From the NCBI GenBank assembly GCA_964522665.1, contig CAZFVY010000018.1:1-64000 (forward strand): 64,000 nt of DNA, given 5' to 3'. Under the pieces are notes generated by a model. It had not been told where the DNA came from, searched no databases, and saw nothing but the letters and a program-made list of their open reading frames with translations. Both the position numbers and the translations under genes were made by a program. Of the stretch, positions 41,548 to 50,605 are shown one piece after another (positions within the stretch are counted from its first letter, which is position 1; each line of letters begins with the position of its first letter). Source of the stretch: CAZFVY01 sp964522665 (GTDB lineage: Bacteria > Verrucomicrobiota > Verrucomicrobiia > Limisphaerales > CAZFVY01).

Positions 41548-42342
41548 ATGAATCTTCATCTCGACGACAAACTTGCCCTGGTAACCGGCTCGACGGCCGG
41601 TATCGGATATGCCATCGCCAAAACCCTGGCGGCCGAAGGCGCCCGCGTAATCATTAATGGACGAACCGAAGATCGGGTGGCGGCGGCGGTAACCGCGATT
41701 CGCGCGGAGGTACCCACGGCGCGACTCGAATCATTGGCCCTCGACTTTGCCGAACCCGCGGCCGCGGACGCCGTCGTCGAGCGTTTCCCGGGAATTGACG
41801 TGCTCGTGAACAACCTCGGGGTGTATGGGCCGAAGCCATTTGACGCCATCACCGACGCGGATTGGCTCGGCATTATCCAGACCAATTTTCTGAGCGGCGT
41901 TCGCCTTTCCCGCGCCTACCTGCCGCGCATGAAGGCCAGGAACTGGGGTCGCATCGTTTTCATCAGCAGCGAGTCCGGCGTCAATATTCCCGTGGAGATG
42001 ATCCATTATGGCGTGACCAAAACGATGCAAATAGCGCTCGCTCGGGGATTGGCGGAATGCACGACGGGCACCGGCGTGACCGTGAATTCGGTGCTCGCCG
42101 GCCCCACCCGCTCGGAAGGAGTCGAGGTGTTCATCGCCAGCATGGCCAAGGACAAAGGAATCACCCCGGCCGAGGTGGAGAAACAGTTTTTCCAGACTGT
42201 CCGCCCAAGCTCACTGATTCAGCGTTTCGCGACGACCGACGAAGTGGCCGCGCTGGTGGCCTATGTCGCCAGCCCGGTAAGCGCCGCGACAAACGGAGCT
42301 GCGCTGCGCGCGGAAGGCGGTTTGGTGCGTTCCATCCTGTAG
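41548..42342 (+). CDS. SDR family oxidoreductase
   Basis: This is a classical short-chain dehydrogenase/reductase of 264 aa. The NAD(P)-binding motif is TGSTAGIGYAIA (about residues 13-24), with NNLGVYG as the NNAG variant. The catalytic Ser lies in FISSESG, and Tyr/Lys in HYGVTKTMQ. Arg in INGRTED suggests a preference for NADP. The end, TNGAALRAEGGLV, is typical. The substrate is unknown. ATG 41548 follows a weak ribosome-binding site; the reading frame is open further upstream but the conserved domain begins here. Confidence 0.9.
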   Translation: MNLHLDDKLALVTGSTAGIGYAIAKTLAAEGARVIINGRTEDRVAAAVTAIRAEVPTARLESLALDFAEPAAADAVVERFPGIDVLVNNLGVYGPKPFDAITDADWLGIIQTNFLSGVRLSRAYLPRMKARNWGRIVFISSESGVNIPVEMIHYGVTKTMQIALARGLAECTTGTGVTVNSVLAGPTRSEGVEVFIASMAKDKGITPAEVEKQFFQTVRPSSLIQRFATTDEVAALVAYVASPVSAATNGAALRAEGGLVRSIL

Positions 42343-42694
42343 GCGCGCCGGCTGCCGCGAGCCGCGGCGGGGAGAGAGTTCAAAGCCTCTCCTCGCCGAT
42401 CCTATTAGGCCTTTCCACCGCCCGCGGAACGAACTGGGAAACCACGAGTCAATCTGCCCCGAAACCCGGCGTGACGAAAACGGCGCCTTGCTGTCCAACG
42501 GGTATCAGAATCGCTATTTCAATCGTTCGGAGAGCTACCGCGGGCGCATCTCCCCCCGAGATTGACCGCTCATCCGGCGCTCGCCGCGAGCGCGCGCGCG
42601 CGTCCAGGCCAAGGCATCCGCGGCAGCTCGCGCGGGCGCTTGGGCTACCCGCGACTGACTTCAGAGCGCCCGCCCAGCGTCCGCGGCTCCCGTT
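42343..42694. other. Intergenic region
   Basis: I see no gene or structured element in these 352 bp. A 14-nt alternating CG tract lies near 42590-42603. The sequence upstream of the ABC ATPase has no clear promoter match. Confidence 0.4.
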
Positions 42695-43465
42695 ATGAGC
42701 GCCGGCGTCTCCCCGGTCATTAGAGTTGAGAACTTCGGCAAGAGCTACGGAGATTTCATCGCCGTCAATGATTTGAGTTTTGCGGTCCAACCCGGCGAAA
42801 TTGTCGGCCTGGTCGGCGCGAACGGCGCGGGCAAAACCACGACGTTGCGGGCGATTACCGGCATCTTGCGGCCTTCGCGCGGGGCAATTCGAATCGGCGG
42901 CCACGACGTCCAACAGGAGCCGCTGGCCGCGAAGCGAGCATTCGCGTACATCCCCGACACCGTCCATCCGTACGACCTTCTGACGGTCACCGAGCACCTG
43001 CATTTCATCGCCTTGACCTATCGCGTCAAGGACGCCGAGGCGAAATACGCCGCGCTCTTGGACGAGCTGGAACTCACGGACAAAAAGGACGAGATGGCCT
43101 CCAATCTCTCGCGCGGCATGCTCCAAAAGCTCTCTCTGGCGTGCGCTTTCCTGCACGAACCACGAGTGATCATTCTCGACGAGCCCCTGACCGGGCTTGA
43201 TCCGCGGGGCATCCGCAACATCAAGGAATCGATCCGCCGGCGGGCCGCGGCGGGAACCGCCTTCCTCCTCTCGTCGCATCTCCTCGTGCTCGTCGAGGCG
43301 TTGTGCGACCAGGTGCTGATCCTGCATCGCGGCCGCAAAATGGCCTTCGGTTCGCTCGACCAAATCCGCGGCCTGGCGACGCTCCGCGCCGACGCCTCCC
43401 TGGAAGACGTCTTTTTTGCGGTGACGGAAAAGTCCGGCTCCGCGCCGGCGCCCATCAACGGGTAG
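42695..43465 (+). CDS. ABC transporter ATP-binding protein
   Basis: This is a cytoplasmic ABC ATPase of 256 aa. Walker A GANGAGKTTT (about residues 43-52), signature LSRGMLQKLSLA (LSRGM variant), Walker B VIILDEPLTGLDP and the switch histidine in LLSSHLL are all visible. It resembles the CcmA/NatA-type export ATPases. Its stop codon overlaps the GTG of the permease gene by one base, so the two form one exporter. The substrate is not known. Confidence 0.93.
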   Translation: MSAGVSPVIRVENFGKSYGDFIAVNDLSFAVQPGEIVGLVGANGAGKTTTLRAITGILRPSRGAIRIGGHDVQQEPLAAKRAFAYIPDTVHPYDLLTVTEHLHFIALTYRVKDAEAKYAALLDELELTDKKDEMASNLSRGMLQKLSLACAFLHEPRVIILDEPLTGLDPRGIRNIKESIRRRAAAGTAFLLSSHLLVLVEALCDQVLILHRGRKMAFGSLDQIRGLATLRADASLEDVFFAVTEKSGSAPAPING

Positions 43466-45120
43466 TGAACCCTGCCCTCACATACCTTGCGACCGCCCAC
43501 CTGAAGCGGAATACGCTGCATTTCTTCCACCAGTTGCGCCGACCGACGCGACTGATCGGCGTCGCGGCGATCGTTTTTTTCCTGGCTTGCCTGTTTCATT
43601 ATCGCCACGCGGATATTTTCGCGGCGTTGGCACGACCGGCGTCGTTGTTGGGCGGTGGACTGCTCATGGCGGGCGGCGCGCTGTTCAAGGGCTTCCTGCA
43701 AAGAGGTTTGACCTTTGAGCCGCCCGACATCGATTTTCTGTTCACGCGGCCATTTACGCAACGGCAGATCGTGTTGTACCGCCTCGCGCCCAGCTACCTT
43801 TTTTCGCTGGGCCAAGCCGCGGTCTTTACCACGCTGTTTTGGCCCCATCTTAAGCATCCGGCCGTAGCGTTAGTCTGTCTGACGCTTTTTCAGATCGCCT
43901 GTTTCCACCTCGCGATGGCGGCGTCGATCTTCGCGGGAACCCTCGCCGACCAACTGCATCATCGTCTGCGCTGGATGCTGCTGTCGGTTTATTTCATGAT
44001 CACCGCGATCTATCTGCGGGAGGCCTGGGATCTCAACATCGTCCCGGCCTTCGTCAAGTCGCCGGCGATCCAAATGTTTTTCTACCCGGCGGTAACGCTG
44101 GGGGATTTGCGGATTCCGAATTTCGCGCGCCTTTGGGCTTGGCGCCTGGCCGGCGGAAGCGCCTGGTCAACGGAGGAATTGGGGCGGTCCGCGCTCTATG
44201 TCGCCGGCTTCGCGGCGGCGGCGGCGGCAAGTCTCTGGCTGCTGCTCGGGTTGCGCGGAAGTGTGTTTGAGCCTTCCCTGGCGATTACCGCGCGCGCCGC
44301 CGACGCGCGGTTGCGCCGCCGCCAAGGCCGTCACATCACGACGGTCGAGACCGGACGGACCCGTTCCGCGCGGTTGCCCAAACTGGCGATCTTTCAAGGC
44401 GTCGGAGCGGTGATTTGGAAAAACCTGGTCGTCGCGCGCCGCTCGCGCCGCGAATTGGCGCTGGCGGCGGCCTTCACCCTGATCTTCACCGCCTTTTTGT
44501 TGGCCTTGCGCCACGTATTTCACGGGTTTCTGACGAGTGGCGGCCAGCTTCCCGAACGCGAGGTCCGCGACTTTGACGCCGGCTTGGCCGCGACGTTGGC
44601 GATGCTGGCTTTCTTCATGCAATGGACACTGCGATTTGATTTTCGCCGCGACGGACCGCACTTGCTGGCGTTTCGCGCCCTCCCGGTCTCGCCGCTGGCG
44701 CTCGCGGTGGCGGAGATTTCGACGCCGACTTTATTATGCCTGCTGTTTCAAGGGATCGGGATTGCCGGCTTGATGTGCTACGCTTCGTTGCCTTGGATTC
44801 AGTTTCTCGCGCTGCCTTTTGGGTTTCTGGCGATCGCCGTGGCGCTCAACGGCGTTTGGAATCTGCACTATCTGATGGCGGCGGTGAGAAGCGCGGGCGG
44901 GAAGCCCCAGCCACCCAGCGCGGTCGGGATGCTGATGGTCGTGGGATTGTCTTTTCTTGTGTTCTTCCCGGCCGGCTGGACCGCGATGGCCATCGGGCAA
45001 CGGTATCGCGAGTGGCTCGGAATCGCCAGTTGGTATGTCGTCCAATACGCGGTCGATTTTGGGATTCTCCTGGCGCTCGGGCGACTCCTGCAACATTTCG
45101 AAGTTTCGCGGGACGCCTAG
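43465..45120 (+). CDS. ABC exporter membrane component (putative ABC exporter domain)
   Basis: This polytopic membrane protein of 551 aa has about twelve hydrophobic segments, of the 'putative ABC exporter' family. FLFTRPFTQRQIVLYRLAPS and HLLAFRALPVSPLALAVAE are the cytoplasmic coupling segments of the two halves; both follow a pattern seen in ABC-2-like exporters. The GTG start at 43465 overlaps the ATPase stop. Extending upstream would only add sequence antisense to the ATPase reading frame. It is the permease partner of the ATPase encoded before it. Confidence 0.83.
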   Translation: MNPALTYLATAHLKRNTLHFFHQLRRPTRLIGVAAIVFFLACLFHYRHADIFAALARPASLLGGGLLMAGGALFKGFLQRGLTFEPPDIDFLFTRPFTQRQIVLYRLAPSYLFSLGQAAVFTTLFWPHLKHPAVALVCLTLFQIACFHLAMAASIFAGTLADQLHHRLRWMLLSVYFMITAIYLREAWDLNIVPAFVKSPAIQMFFYPAVTLGDLRIPNFARLWAWRLAGGSAWSTEELGRSALYVAGFAAAAAASLWLLLGLRGSVFEPSLAITARAADARLRRRQGRHITTVETGRTRSARLPKLAIFQGVGAVIWKNLVVARRSRRELALAAAFTLIFTAFLLALRHVFHGFLTSGGQLPEREVRDFDAGLAATLAMLAFFMQWTLRFDFRRDGPHLLAFRALPVSPLALAVAEISTPTLLCLLFQGIGIAGLMCYASLPWIQFLALPFGFLAIAVALNGVWNLHYLMAAVRSAGGKPQPPSAVGMLMVVGLSFLVFFPAGWTAMAIGQRYREWLGIASWYVVQYAVDFGILLALGRLLQHFEVSRDA

Positions 45121-45130
45121 CTGAGACCCC

Positions 45131-45880
45131 ATGAATATCACGAACGCCCCCGACTCAGCGACGACGACGGTGACGAGTTCACTGCCCGAGAAGCTCCTCA
45201 ACGTCCTCGTCAGTCCGGTCGAGTTGTTTGACGAACTTGCTTGCCTTCCGGCGCGGTTAACCACCTGGGTGGTTCCGACGCTTTTGGTCTGCCTGACCTC
45301 CGCTCTCCTGGTCCGACCGGCGCCCATCCCGGAATCTGCTCCGCTTCCCCCACCAGGAGCCAACGCGGTCAGCGCCGAAGGAGAAACGCCGGCGTCCGCG
45401 TTCGGCGATTCCTCCTCTGAGCCAATGCCGGCGGAAACGCCCCGACTGACCGGCCCCGGAGTGGGGGGCCTCGTGGTGGTGGCGCTGAACTGCGCGGCGA
45501 TCCTCGTGGCTACCGGTTGGTCGGCTTTCGTCCTCTGGTTCATCGGTCGGGTCTTTCTCCGAACTCACTTCCCGTTCGGTAAAGCGATCGAGGTGGTCGC
45601 GTTGGCCGGAACGATCCTCGTGCTCGGCGGCGTCATCACCGCCCTGCTCGGCGCGGTTTCTGGTGATGCGAACGTCCGTCCCGCTCTCTCGATGGTCGCC
45701 GGTCACTGGGACGCGCGGACCCTCGCGGCGTTTGACCTGATGAACTTGTTTCATCTTTGGGCCACGACGATCCTCGCGCTCGGGCTTTCGCGGTTGGCGG
45801 GCGTCGGCTTTAGAGAGTCGGCGTTTTGGGTTTTCGGCTATTGGATATTCACCCGTTTGGCCCTCATTTTGCTCGCGTAA
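45131..45880 (+). CDS. YIP1 family membrane protein
   Basis: This is a 249-aa membrane protein of the YIP1 family, with EKLLNVLVSPVELFDELA at the N-terminus and about five hydrophobic segments. A hydrophilic proline/alanine loop (about residues 55-100) separates TM1 from the rest. It is a full-length paralogue of the gene at the left edge of the window (12-686) and ends with the extra helix FWVFGYWIFTRLALILLA that the other copy lacks. It starts 10 bp after the ABC exporter permease and may be co-transcribed with it. The function is unknown. Confidence 0.8.
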   Translation: MNITNAPDSATTTVTSSLPEKLLNVLVSPVELFDELACLPARLTTWVVPTLLVCLTSALLVRPAPIPESAPLPPPGANAVSAEGETPASAFGDSSSEPMPAETPRLTGPGVGGLVVVALNCAAILVATGWSAFVLWFIGRVFLRTHFPFGKAIEVVALAGTILVLGGVITALLGAVSGDANVRPALSMVAGHWDARTLAAFDLMNLFHLWATTILALGLSRLAGVGFRESAFWVFGYWIFTRLALILLA

Positions 45881-45935
45881 AAAAACCGATTGAGCTTTCG
45901 CGGCGAACCGGGTAATTGAAGGTGATTCGACTCCC

Positions 45936-47213
45936 ATGCCTATGAAACGAAACCTCTTGTATTGCCTCTTCCTCGTCGCCGCCGCGACTGGCTCCGCCCG
46001 CGCCGCGGATCAATCCGACTTTCAACTCAAGAACGGCGATCGCGTCGTCTTCTACGGGGACAGCATTACCGATCAACGCCTGTACACGACCTTTGCCGAG
46101 ACCTATGTCGTGACCCGATTTCCCAAACTGGATGTCACCTTCGTTCACTCAGGTTGGGGTGGCGACCGCGTGACCGGCGGCGGCGGCGGTCCGATCGACG
46201 TTCGCTTGAAGCGTGATGTCTTCGCCTACAAGCCCACCGTGATGAGCATCATGCTGGGCATGAATGACGGCTCGTATCGCGCGTTCGACCAGAAAATCTT
46301 CGACACCTACGCCAACGGCTTTCAGCACATCATCGACGAACTAAAGAAGAATCTGCCCGGCCTGCGCCTCACGTTGATCGAGCCATCACCCTATGACGAC
46401 GTCACTCGCCCGCCCACATTCGGCGACGGCTACAACGCCGTGCTCGTCAAGTACTCGGAATTCGTCAAGGAATTGGCCCAACGCGAACATCAAGGCGTCG
46501 CCGACCTGAACACGCCGGTCGTCGAGGCGCTCCGCAAAGCGTACGCCGACGACCAGAAGCTCGCGCAAAAGATTCTGCCGGACCGCGTCCATCCCGGGCC
46601 TGCCGGCCACCTCCTGATGGCGGAGGCGCTGCTCAAATCCTGGAACGCGCCGACGGTCGTCACCGCGGTCGAAATCGACGCCGCGGCCAAAACCGCCACT
46701 CGGGCGGAGGGCACGAAAGTTTCCCAAATCTCGGCCAGCGTCAGCGGCTTGAGCTGGGTCCAAGACGACGCGGCGTTGCCGATGGCGGTGGACACCGCGG
46801 ATGCCACCATGTCCCTGGCGCTCAAATCATCGGACTTCGTAGAAGCGATGGACCAGGAGCCACTCAAGGTCACCGGTTTGGCCGCCGAGCGGTACTCGCT
46901 TAAGATCGACGGCTCCGAGGTTGGCTCGTTCACCAAGGAGCAATTGGCCGCCGGCGTCAATCTGGCGTTGCTCGCCACGCCGATGCTCAAGCAAGCGATG
47001 GAGGTGCACAAACTGACGCTCCAACATAACAACATCCATTTCCAACGCTGGCGGCAAATTCAGGTTCCGTACGCCAATGACGCGAACGAGAAAGTTAAGC
47101 ATGGCGCCGCCGAACTGATGAGTGGATTGGACGAAAACGAAGCTGGCGTCGTCGAACAGCAGCGCGCCAAGGCCCAACCCGTCGAACACAAATACGAATT
47201 GAACGCTCTCTAA
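45936..47213 (+). CDS. Secreted SGNH/GDSL hydrolase
   Basis: This exported esterase-like protein of 425 aa has a signal peptide (about 1-23, ending ARAA). Block I FYGDSITDQRL holds the nucleophile Ser, block II lies in SGWGGDRV, block III is MLGMNDGSY, and block V is DRVHPGPAGH with the catalytic Asp and His. The C-terminal 190 residues form a helical and beta extension of unknown role. Such enzymes deacetylate polysaccharides or hydrolyse esters; the substrate is unknown. The start could also be the second Met at 45942. Confidence 0.9.
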   Translation: MPMKRNLLYCLFLVAAATGSARAADQSDFQLKNGDRVVFYGDSITDQRLYTTFAETYVVTRFPKLDVTFVHSGWGGDRVTGGGGGPIDVRLKRDVFAYKPTVMSIMLGMNDGSYRAFDQKIFDTYANGFQHIIDELKKNLPGLRLTLIEPSPYDDVTRPPTFGDGYNAVLVKYSEFVKELAQREHQGVADLNTPVVEALRKAYADDQKLAQKILPDRVHPGPAGHLLMAEALLKSWNAPTVVTAVEIDAAAKTATRAEGTKVSQISASVSGLSWVQDDAALPMAVDTADATMSLALKSSDFVEAMDQEPLKVTGLAAERYSLKIDGSEVGSFTKEQLAAGVNLALLATPMLKQAMEVHKLTLQHNNIHFQRWRQIQVPYANDANEKVKHGAAELMSGLDENEAGVVEQQRAKAQPVEHKYELNAL

Positions 47214-47232
47214 GGCGGGCGGGCGGCGGCAG

Positions 47233-48096
47233 CTAGAGCAGCGCGTTGTCGATCAGGCGGGTTTTGCCGATCAAGACGGCCAAGGCCATCCGCACTCCCG
47301 GAATCACGTTCTCCACCGGCAGCAAGGTCTCCGGGTCGAAGAATTCGAGATAATCGAGTCGCGCGTCCGGCAAGGCTTCAAGCTCTCGAATGAGCCTCGG
47401 TTTCAGGCGAGCGGAGGTGACGCCGGAGCCAGAACGGGCGGCGGATTGCGCGAGCCGGATCACTCGCCACAAAACCACGGCTTGAGCCCGTTCGGCCGGC
47501 GACAGATAGACGTTGCGCGAACTCATCGCCAATCCATCGGGTTCCCGCGCGGTCGGCGCCACCACGATTCGCGTCGGAAAATTCAAGTCCCGCGCCATTC
47601 TCGTGATTACAGCGGCCTGTTGAAAATCCTTCGCTCCGAAAACCGCCACGTCCGGCAGGACCAGGTTGAAAAGTTTGGCGACAATCGTCGTGACGCCGCG
47701 AAAATGGGTTGGTCGAGCGGCGCCCTCCATCCCGCGAGAAAGCGATTCCTCGACGACATACGTGCTGTAGGCCGTCTCCCCGGTTCGCGGATACATCTGC
47801 GCGTCCGTGGGCGTAAAGAGCAGATCGACGCCCGCGGCGGCGCAGAGCCGGCGATCGCGCTTCAAGTCGCGCGGATAGCGGCTGAGGTCCTCGGCGGGGC
47901 TAAACTGGGTTGGGTTGACGTAGATGCTGACCACCACCTTGCCATCGACGCCCACCCGACGCCGGGCTTCACGGACCAAACTCATGTGCCCCGCGTGCAG
48001 ATAGCCCATCGTCGGGACAAAACCGACCTTGATCCCCGCCGCCCGCCATTTTCGCGCGCGGCCCTGCATGGTGGTCAACGACGCAACGGTTTGCAT
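47233..48096 (-). CDS. panC: Pantoate-beta-alanine ligase
   Basis: PanC condenses pantoate with beta-alanine using ATP, the last step of pantothenate (vitamin B5, CoA precursor) synthesis. The protein has 287 aa. VGFVPTMGYLHAGHMSLV carries the HxGH nucleotidylyl-transferase motif; VVSIYVNPTQFSPAEDL, AVFGAKDFQQAAVI and MSSRNVYLSPAER are the other conserved blocks. It is convergent with the SGNH gene and divergent from the DUF1080 gene. No other pantothenate gene is nearby. Confidence 0.97.
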   Translation of the reverse strand: MQTVASLTTMQGRARKWRAAGIKVGFVPTMGYLHAGHMSLVREARRRVGVDGKVVVSIYVNPTQFSPAEDLSRYPRDLKRDRRLCAAAGVDLLFTPTDAQMYPRTGETAYSTYVVEESLSRGMEGAARPTHFRGVTTIVAKLFNLVLPDVAVFGAKDFQQAAVITRMARDLNFPTRIVVAPTAREPDGLAMSSRNVYLSPAERAQAVVLWRVIRLAQSAARSGSGVTSARLKPRLIRELEALPDARLDYLEFFDPETLLPVENVIPGVRMALAVLIGKTRLIDNALL

Positions 48097-48136
48097 CGGG
48101 AAAAGTTGGGCAAGCGTCGCGGAACTATCAATCTAT

Positions 48137-48165
48137 TTGTCAACCCGCCCGCGAACCGATAAGTT
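48137..48165 (+). promoter_or_regulatory. Candidate promoter of the DUF1080 gene
   Basis: TTGTCA (48137-48142) and TAAGTT (48160-48165) are spaced by 17 bp. The predicted transcription start is about 30 nt before the ATG at 48203. Confidence 0.4.
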
Positions 48166-48202
48166 TGGCCGTCCCTGGCGAAACCACCGCGAAACTAAAT
48201 CT

Positions 48203-48880
48203 ATGCGCAAATCATCACTCTTTCTCTCCGTCGGCCTCGGCGCCCTGCTCATCGGGCTGTCCAGCTCGAGCGAAACGGCCCCTGGCCAACCGATGCCCCA
48301 AACCCCGGACGCCAACGGCTGGATCAAGTTGTTCGATGGCACGACCTTGAGCGGCTGGACCAGCGTCGATCCCGGCCAATGGGACGTAAAGGACGGCGTT
48401 GTGATTGGGCAAGGTCCCACGAGCCACCTTTTCAGCCCGTTCACCTATACCAATCTCGAGTTCAAGGCCGAGGTGCAGCTAAACCATAGTGGCAACAGCG
48501 GCATGTATATCCGCACCGCCCGCGGTCGCGGCTTCCCACGCGGCTACGAAGCCCAAGTGGAAAACACCAGCCCCGATCCGCAACGAACCGGCAGCCTCTA
48601 CGGCTTCCACAAGGTTGGCGAGCAATTGGTCGGTGACGACACCTGGTGGACCCAACATGTCATCGCCATCGGCAATCGCATCATCATCAAGGTCAATGAC
48701 AAAATCGTCACCGACTTTATCGACACCAAAAACACCTACGTCGCCGGCCACCTGGCTCTTCAACAGCACAACCAAGGCAGCGTGGTGATGTTCCGCAACT
48801 TGATGGTCAAGCCCCTGTCGCTCGACCCTGAAGCCGCGCTGGCCGAGGCGAAAAAAGACATGCCGGACCTGGCCAAGTAA
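48203..48880 (+). CDS. Secreted DUF1080 (3-keto-disaccharide hydrolase-like) protein
   Basis: This 225-aa exported protein has a lipoprotein-less signal (about 1-25) and a concanavalin-like DUF1080 domain. Family motifs are GWIKLFDGTTLSGWTS, WDVKDGVVIGQG, NSGMYIRTARGRGFPRGYEAQ and GHLALQQHNQGSVVMFRNL. DUF1080 domains bind or hydrolyse glycosides, including 3-keto-glycosides in Planctomycetota and Verrucomicrobiota. The ATG at 48203 starts right at the signal peptide; the reading frame further upstream overlaps panC and is not used. Confidence 0.92.
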   Translation: MRKSSLFLSVGLGALLIGLSSSSETAPGQPMPQTPDANGWIKLFDGTTLSGWTSVDPGQWDVKDGVVIGQGPTSHLFSPFTYTNLEFKAEVQLNHSGNSGMYIRTARGRGFPRGYEAQVENTSPDPQRTGSLYGFHKVGEQLVGDDTWWTQHVIAIGNRIIIKVNDKIVTDFIDTKNTYVAGHLALQQHNQGSVVMFRNLMVKPLSLDPEAALAEAKKDMPDLAK

Positions 48881-48918
48881 AGGCCCAAATCCGGCCGGCC
48901 TGAATTCCGCGTCCGCGC

Positions 48919-49257
48919 TTAGCGGTGAAAGTGCATCGCGGCGCCCGACGGCAACTCGTGCGCGCAGGGCTGGTTCGTCGGCGCGTCGGGCGTGCGTTGG
49001 TTCGGCGCGATCAAATTGTTGGATAGGAGGTAGGCCTCGACCTCCTCGCCGCTGATATCGGGAAGCATGCGGCCGTTCACCTCGACGCACGGGCTGAGCA
49101 TCTGGCCGCTTTTCTCGATCATCTCCTGGCGTTGGGCGGGATCATTGATGATGTCGCGGTCTTCGAAGGGCAGGTCGTATTTGCGCATGATGGCGCGCAC
49201 GCCCTGGCTCCAGCCGCACGACGGTTTCAGATAGGCAACGATTTTAGGTTTGTCCAT
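48919..49257 (-). CDS. Glutaredoxin-like protein
   Basis: This small thioredoxin-fold protein of 112 aa has KPSCGWSQGVR as active site, a CxxS (monothiol-type) arrangement. The cis-proline region reads LSPCVEVNGRML. The second cysteine of classical dithiol glutaredoxins is absent. A C-terminal extension of about 30 residues ends AMHFHR, with several His that could bind metal. The organism also carries bacillithiol genes, so this could act on bacillithiol-mixed disulfides, though it is not a BrxA/B protein. It is divergent from the glycerate kinase gene. Confidence 0.83.
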   Translation of the reverse strand: MDKPKIVAYLKPSCGWSQGVRAIMRKYDLPFEDRDIINDPAQRQEMIEKSGQMLSPCVEVNGRMLPDISGEEVEAYLLSNNLIAPNQRTPDAPTNQPCAHELPSGAAMHFHR

Positions 49258-49324
49258 AGTTCAAAAAATTATCGAATGATAACAGGCCAATACACACTGC
49301 CACATCCGCCCGGCTTGGCAATAA

Positions 49325-49354
49325 CATTCCTTGCCCGCTCCGAAACAAGGAATG
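49325..49354 (+). promoter_or_regulatory. Hairpin masking the glycerate kinase ribosome-binding site
   Basis: CATTCCTTG (49325-49333) and CAAGGAATG (49346-49354) form a perfect 9-bp stem with a 12-nt loop. The 3' arm contains AAGGA (49347-49351), the Shine-Dalgarno sequence 7 nt before the ATG at 49359. It would block ribosome access when folded. A protein-binding operator is an alternative reading. Confidence 0.45.
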
Positions 49355-49358
49355 GCCT

Positions 49359-50483
49359 ATGGGTCTAAGAATTCTGGTTGTCCCGGACAAATTCAAGGGC
49401 ACGCTGACCGCTCAAGCGGCGGCCGCCGCGATCGCCGATGGATGGCGGCGGACTCGTCCCTCCGATGTCGTTGAACTTCAACCGATGAGCGACGGCGGCG
49501 ACGGGTTCGGCGAGATCGTCAGCCGCGCGATGGGAGCCAAACCGCGCGTCGTTGCCACCGTCGATGCTGCGCATCGCCCGCGACGCGCCACGTGGTGGTG
49601 GCACGCCGCCAGCCACACGGCGATCATTGAGTCGGCCAATTCCATCGGCTTGGCCCTGCTGCCCACCGGGAATTATCACCCGTTTGCGTTGGATACGTTT
49701 GGTTTGGGAGCCGTCGTACTGGCGGCGGCGCGTCAAGGGGCGGAACGGTGTCTGGTCGGCCTGGGCGGCAGCGCGACCAATGACGCCGGTTTTGGTCTGG
49801 CCCGGGCGTTGGGTTGGAGATTTTGGGACGAGAACGGCGGCCCGATTGAGCGCTGGACCCAACTGGCCGGCTTAACGCGGGTTCAATCTCCGAAGAAGCG
49901 ACGGCCGTTTCCTAAGTTGGTCGGCGCCGTGGACGTCAAGAATCCCCTGCTCGGAGTTCGCGGGGCGAGCCGGATCTACGGTCCGCAGAAGGGGTTGCAA
50001 CCAAACGAGATAACCGTCGCCGAGCGTCACCTTCGGCGGCTGGTTCGAGTTTCGGACCCGCGCCAGAATTACGCCAAGACGCCGGGGGCCGGGGCGGCCG
50101 GTGGGTTAGGTTTTGGTTTGCTCCGGTTTCTGGGGGCGCGCCTGGAACCGGGCTTTGATCTTTTCCTGCGCCACACTCGCCTCCGCGAAAGACTCAAGGG
50201 CGTGGATTTGGTGATTACCGGGGAAGGCTCGCTCGATCGCTCCAGTTTTATGGGCAAAGGGGTCGGCGAAATTGCCAGACTTTGCCGCCAAATGCGTTTG
50301 CCGTGCATCGGCCTGGCTGGTGTAGTACCCGAACCAGAAGTCGGCCGGCGTTGGCTCAATTACGCCGCCGGCATTACGCCCACCCTAACCTCCCCAGAAC
50401 ACGCTAAAGCCGCGCCCGATGAATGGCTTAGCCGTTTGGCTGAACGGGCGGCGACGGCGTGGGATTCAGGCGCCGAGTCGTAA
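49359..50483 (+). CDS. Glycerate kinase (GlxK/GarK type)
   Basis: This class II-type glycerate kinase of 374 aa phosphorylates D-glycerate, feeding glyoxylate or aldarate breakdown into glycolysis. LVVPDKFKGTLTA at the N-terminus, MSDGGDGFG, GLGGSATNDAGFGLARALG and VITGEGSLDRSSFMGKGVG are the defining motifs, in order. The start ATG at 49359 lies just after a perfect hairpin containing its Shine-Dalgarno sequence. No other glycerate or aldarate gene is adjacent. Confidence 0.94.
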   Translation: MGLRILVVPDKFKGTLTAQAAAAAIADGWRRTRPSDVVELQPMSDGGDGFGEIVSRAMGAKPRVVATVDAAHRPRRATWWWHAASHTAIIESANSIGLALLPTGNYHPFALDTFGLGAVVLAAARQGAERCLVGLGGSATNDAGFGLARALGWRFWDENGGPIERWTQLAGLTRVQSPKKRRPFPKLVGAVDVKNPLLGVRGASRIYGPQKGLQPNEITVAERHLRRLVRVSDPRQNYAKTPGAGAAGGLGFGLLRFLGARLEPGFDLFLRHTRLRERLKGVDLVITGEGSLDRSSFMGKGVGEIARLCRQMRLPCIGLAGVVPEPEVGRRWLNYAAGITPTLTSPEHAKAAPDEWLSRLAERAATAWDSGAES

Positions 50484-50605
50484 AAACATTCCGCTTGCGA
50501 GGGCCAGCGCTGCGGATTACGCTCCCCGCGTAAACACTACGCCTGACGATCGGACGAGGAAATGGTCCGTAATTTGCTGCAAAACAAACTTAGCCATTTG
50601 CTCAG

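Noticed and set aside
42589..42603. Alternating CG tract that could adopt Z-DNA
   Set aside because: Short and expected by chance in DNA this GC-rich; no associated feature.
49269..49282. TTATC-GAAT-GATAA inverted repeat between the glutaredoxin-like and glycerate kinase genes
   Set aside because: Only 5-bp arms in a short AT-rich stretch; may be an operator but is too weak to call.
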